DNA of 46,797 bases from Clostridiales bacterium (GTDB lineage Bacteria; Bacillota; Clostridia; Peptostreptococcales; Anaerovoracaceae): contig JALENW010000025.1 in assembly GCA_022766365.1 (NCBI GenBank), positions 1 to 46,797 on the forward strand. Direction: 5' to 3'. Position numbers and translations under genes: made by a program. Below the pieces are notes generated by a model. That model made no database searches. It worked only from the letters and a program-made list of their open reading frames with translations, and was not told where the DNA came from. Shown piece after piece: positions 46,418 through 46,797 of the stretch; position 1 is the stretch's first letter; each line of letters opens with the position of its first letter.

Positions 46418-46797
46418 TTGAAGGAATTTGTAGTTGAAAAAGTGTACACGTTGATGAAGAAACTTGCCGTTTTTTTAGCAATGTTTTTTTGTTTAGCTGT
46501 TTTGTTGACACAAAATTTTACAAGCTTTGCAGCACAAGAGGACGTTATCGATACGAGCAAAACAGGCTCTCTGACAATTCACAAGTATGACATAACAGCA
46601 GCGGAAAAGAACGGTGTAGACCTATCAAAGTATAAATCTACAGGGGAAAGGAATAAGGCAGCCGAAACGGCTCTGTCAAACTATGTGATTGAAGGGGTTG
46701 AGTTCAGCTACGTGAAGGTGGCTGATATAGTCACAGATAACAGAACCGCCGGGAAAGTTCAGGTGAAATATGAACTGGATCCAAAACTTATGGATAT
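46418..46797 (+). CDS. Sortase-type (SpaA/isopeptide) pilin or fimbrial subunit, partial
   Basis: The gene runs off the window end; 126 residues are visible. Start TTG 46418 has AGGAG 9 nt upstream; ATG 46454 is an in-frame alternative. A basic start and hydrophobic stretch (LAVFLAMFFCLAVLLTQNF) form a signal peptide cut near SFAA. The mature part begins with GSLTIHKYDITAAEKNG, the typical first strand of Gram-positive isopeptide-bond pilins, whose Lys forms the intramolecular or intermolecular bond. Downstream subunits and a pilin sortase are expected beyond the window. Confidence 0.85.
   Translation, partial: MKEFVVEKVYTLMKKLAVFLAMFFCLAVLLTQNFTSFAAQEDVIDTSKTGSLTIHKYDITAAEKNGVDLSKYKSTGERNKAAETALSNYVIEGVEFSYVKVADIVTDNRTAGKVQVKYELDPKLMD

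Overview
The window reads as a chromosomal segment of a low-GC, Gram-positive-type anaerobe of the class Clostridia. The evidence is the hrcA-grpE-dnaK-dnaJ order behind a CIRCE operator, AGGAGG-type ribosome binding sites with frequent TTG/GTG starts, a Gram-positive style Tad locus without a secretin, sortase-type surface proteins, an FMN-riboswitch rib operon and a butanol-dehydrogenase-like alcohol dehydrogenase. A position near the Eubacterium/Anaerovoracaceae group is only a guess from overall gene style.

Layout. 1-3020 is accessory DNA: an orphan C5-cytosine methyltransferase, tandem 40-bp repeats, a probable structured RNA, and an IS30-type element whose transposase gene has been cut in two by an internal inversion. 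3017-8455 is a two-component/sigma-54 module (kinase truncated by the IS) followed by a TRAP transporter behind a near-consensus -24/-12 promoter. 9176-14696 holds cobO (minus strand), a nucleoside-type ABC transporter (ATPase and two permeases, no binding protein) and an orphan beta-class DNA methyltransferase. 14926-15092 is a complete tRNA-Arg(UCG) transcription unit. 15273-15950 is a minus-strand L,D-transpeptidase with a duplicated leader. 16110-21325 is the CIRCE-controlled heat-shock operon. 21646-27090 holds a MATE exporter, a PspC-domain miniprotein, an unknown protein, an acyl-CoA synthetase and an iron alcohol dehydrogenase. 27346-31398 is the minus-strand riboflavin operon ribD-ribE-ribBA-ribH with an FMN riboswitch and two consecutive terminators. 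A frameshifted integrase remnant (31458-32254) separates it from a Tad-type pilus locus (32310-39097), followed by lgt. 40113-44331 is a cobalamin riboswitch placed directly upstream of a 1250-residue cell-wall-anchored Ig-like protein. ychF, an unknown gene and the start of a sortase-type pilin close the window.

How the genes work together. The response regulator probably drives the TRAP transporter through sigma-54. The rib genes form one FMN-repressed pathway from GTP and ribulose-5-phosphate to riboflavin. The Tad genes would assemble a thin pilus; three of them are unusual (a MinD-like protein with no P-loop, a minimal prepilin, and a TadE-like protein carrying two identical-spacing His/Cys metal-site motifs). 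The most interesting unit is the B12-riboswitch/surface-protein pair: it has a clean promoter, all the hallmark riboswitch blocks, and a candidate anti-Shine-Dalgarno pairing. This suggests a wall-anchored protein made when cobalamin is scarce, possibly to capture corrinoids, although no corrinoid-binding function can be read from the protein itself.
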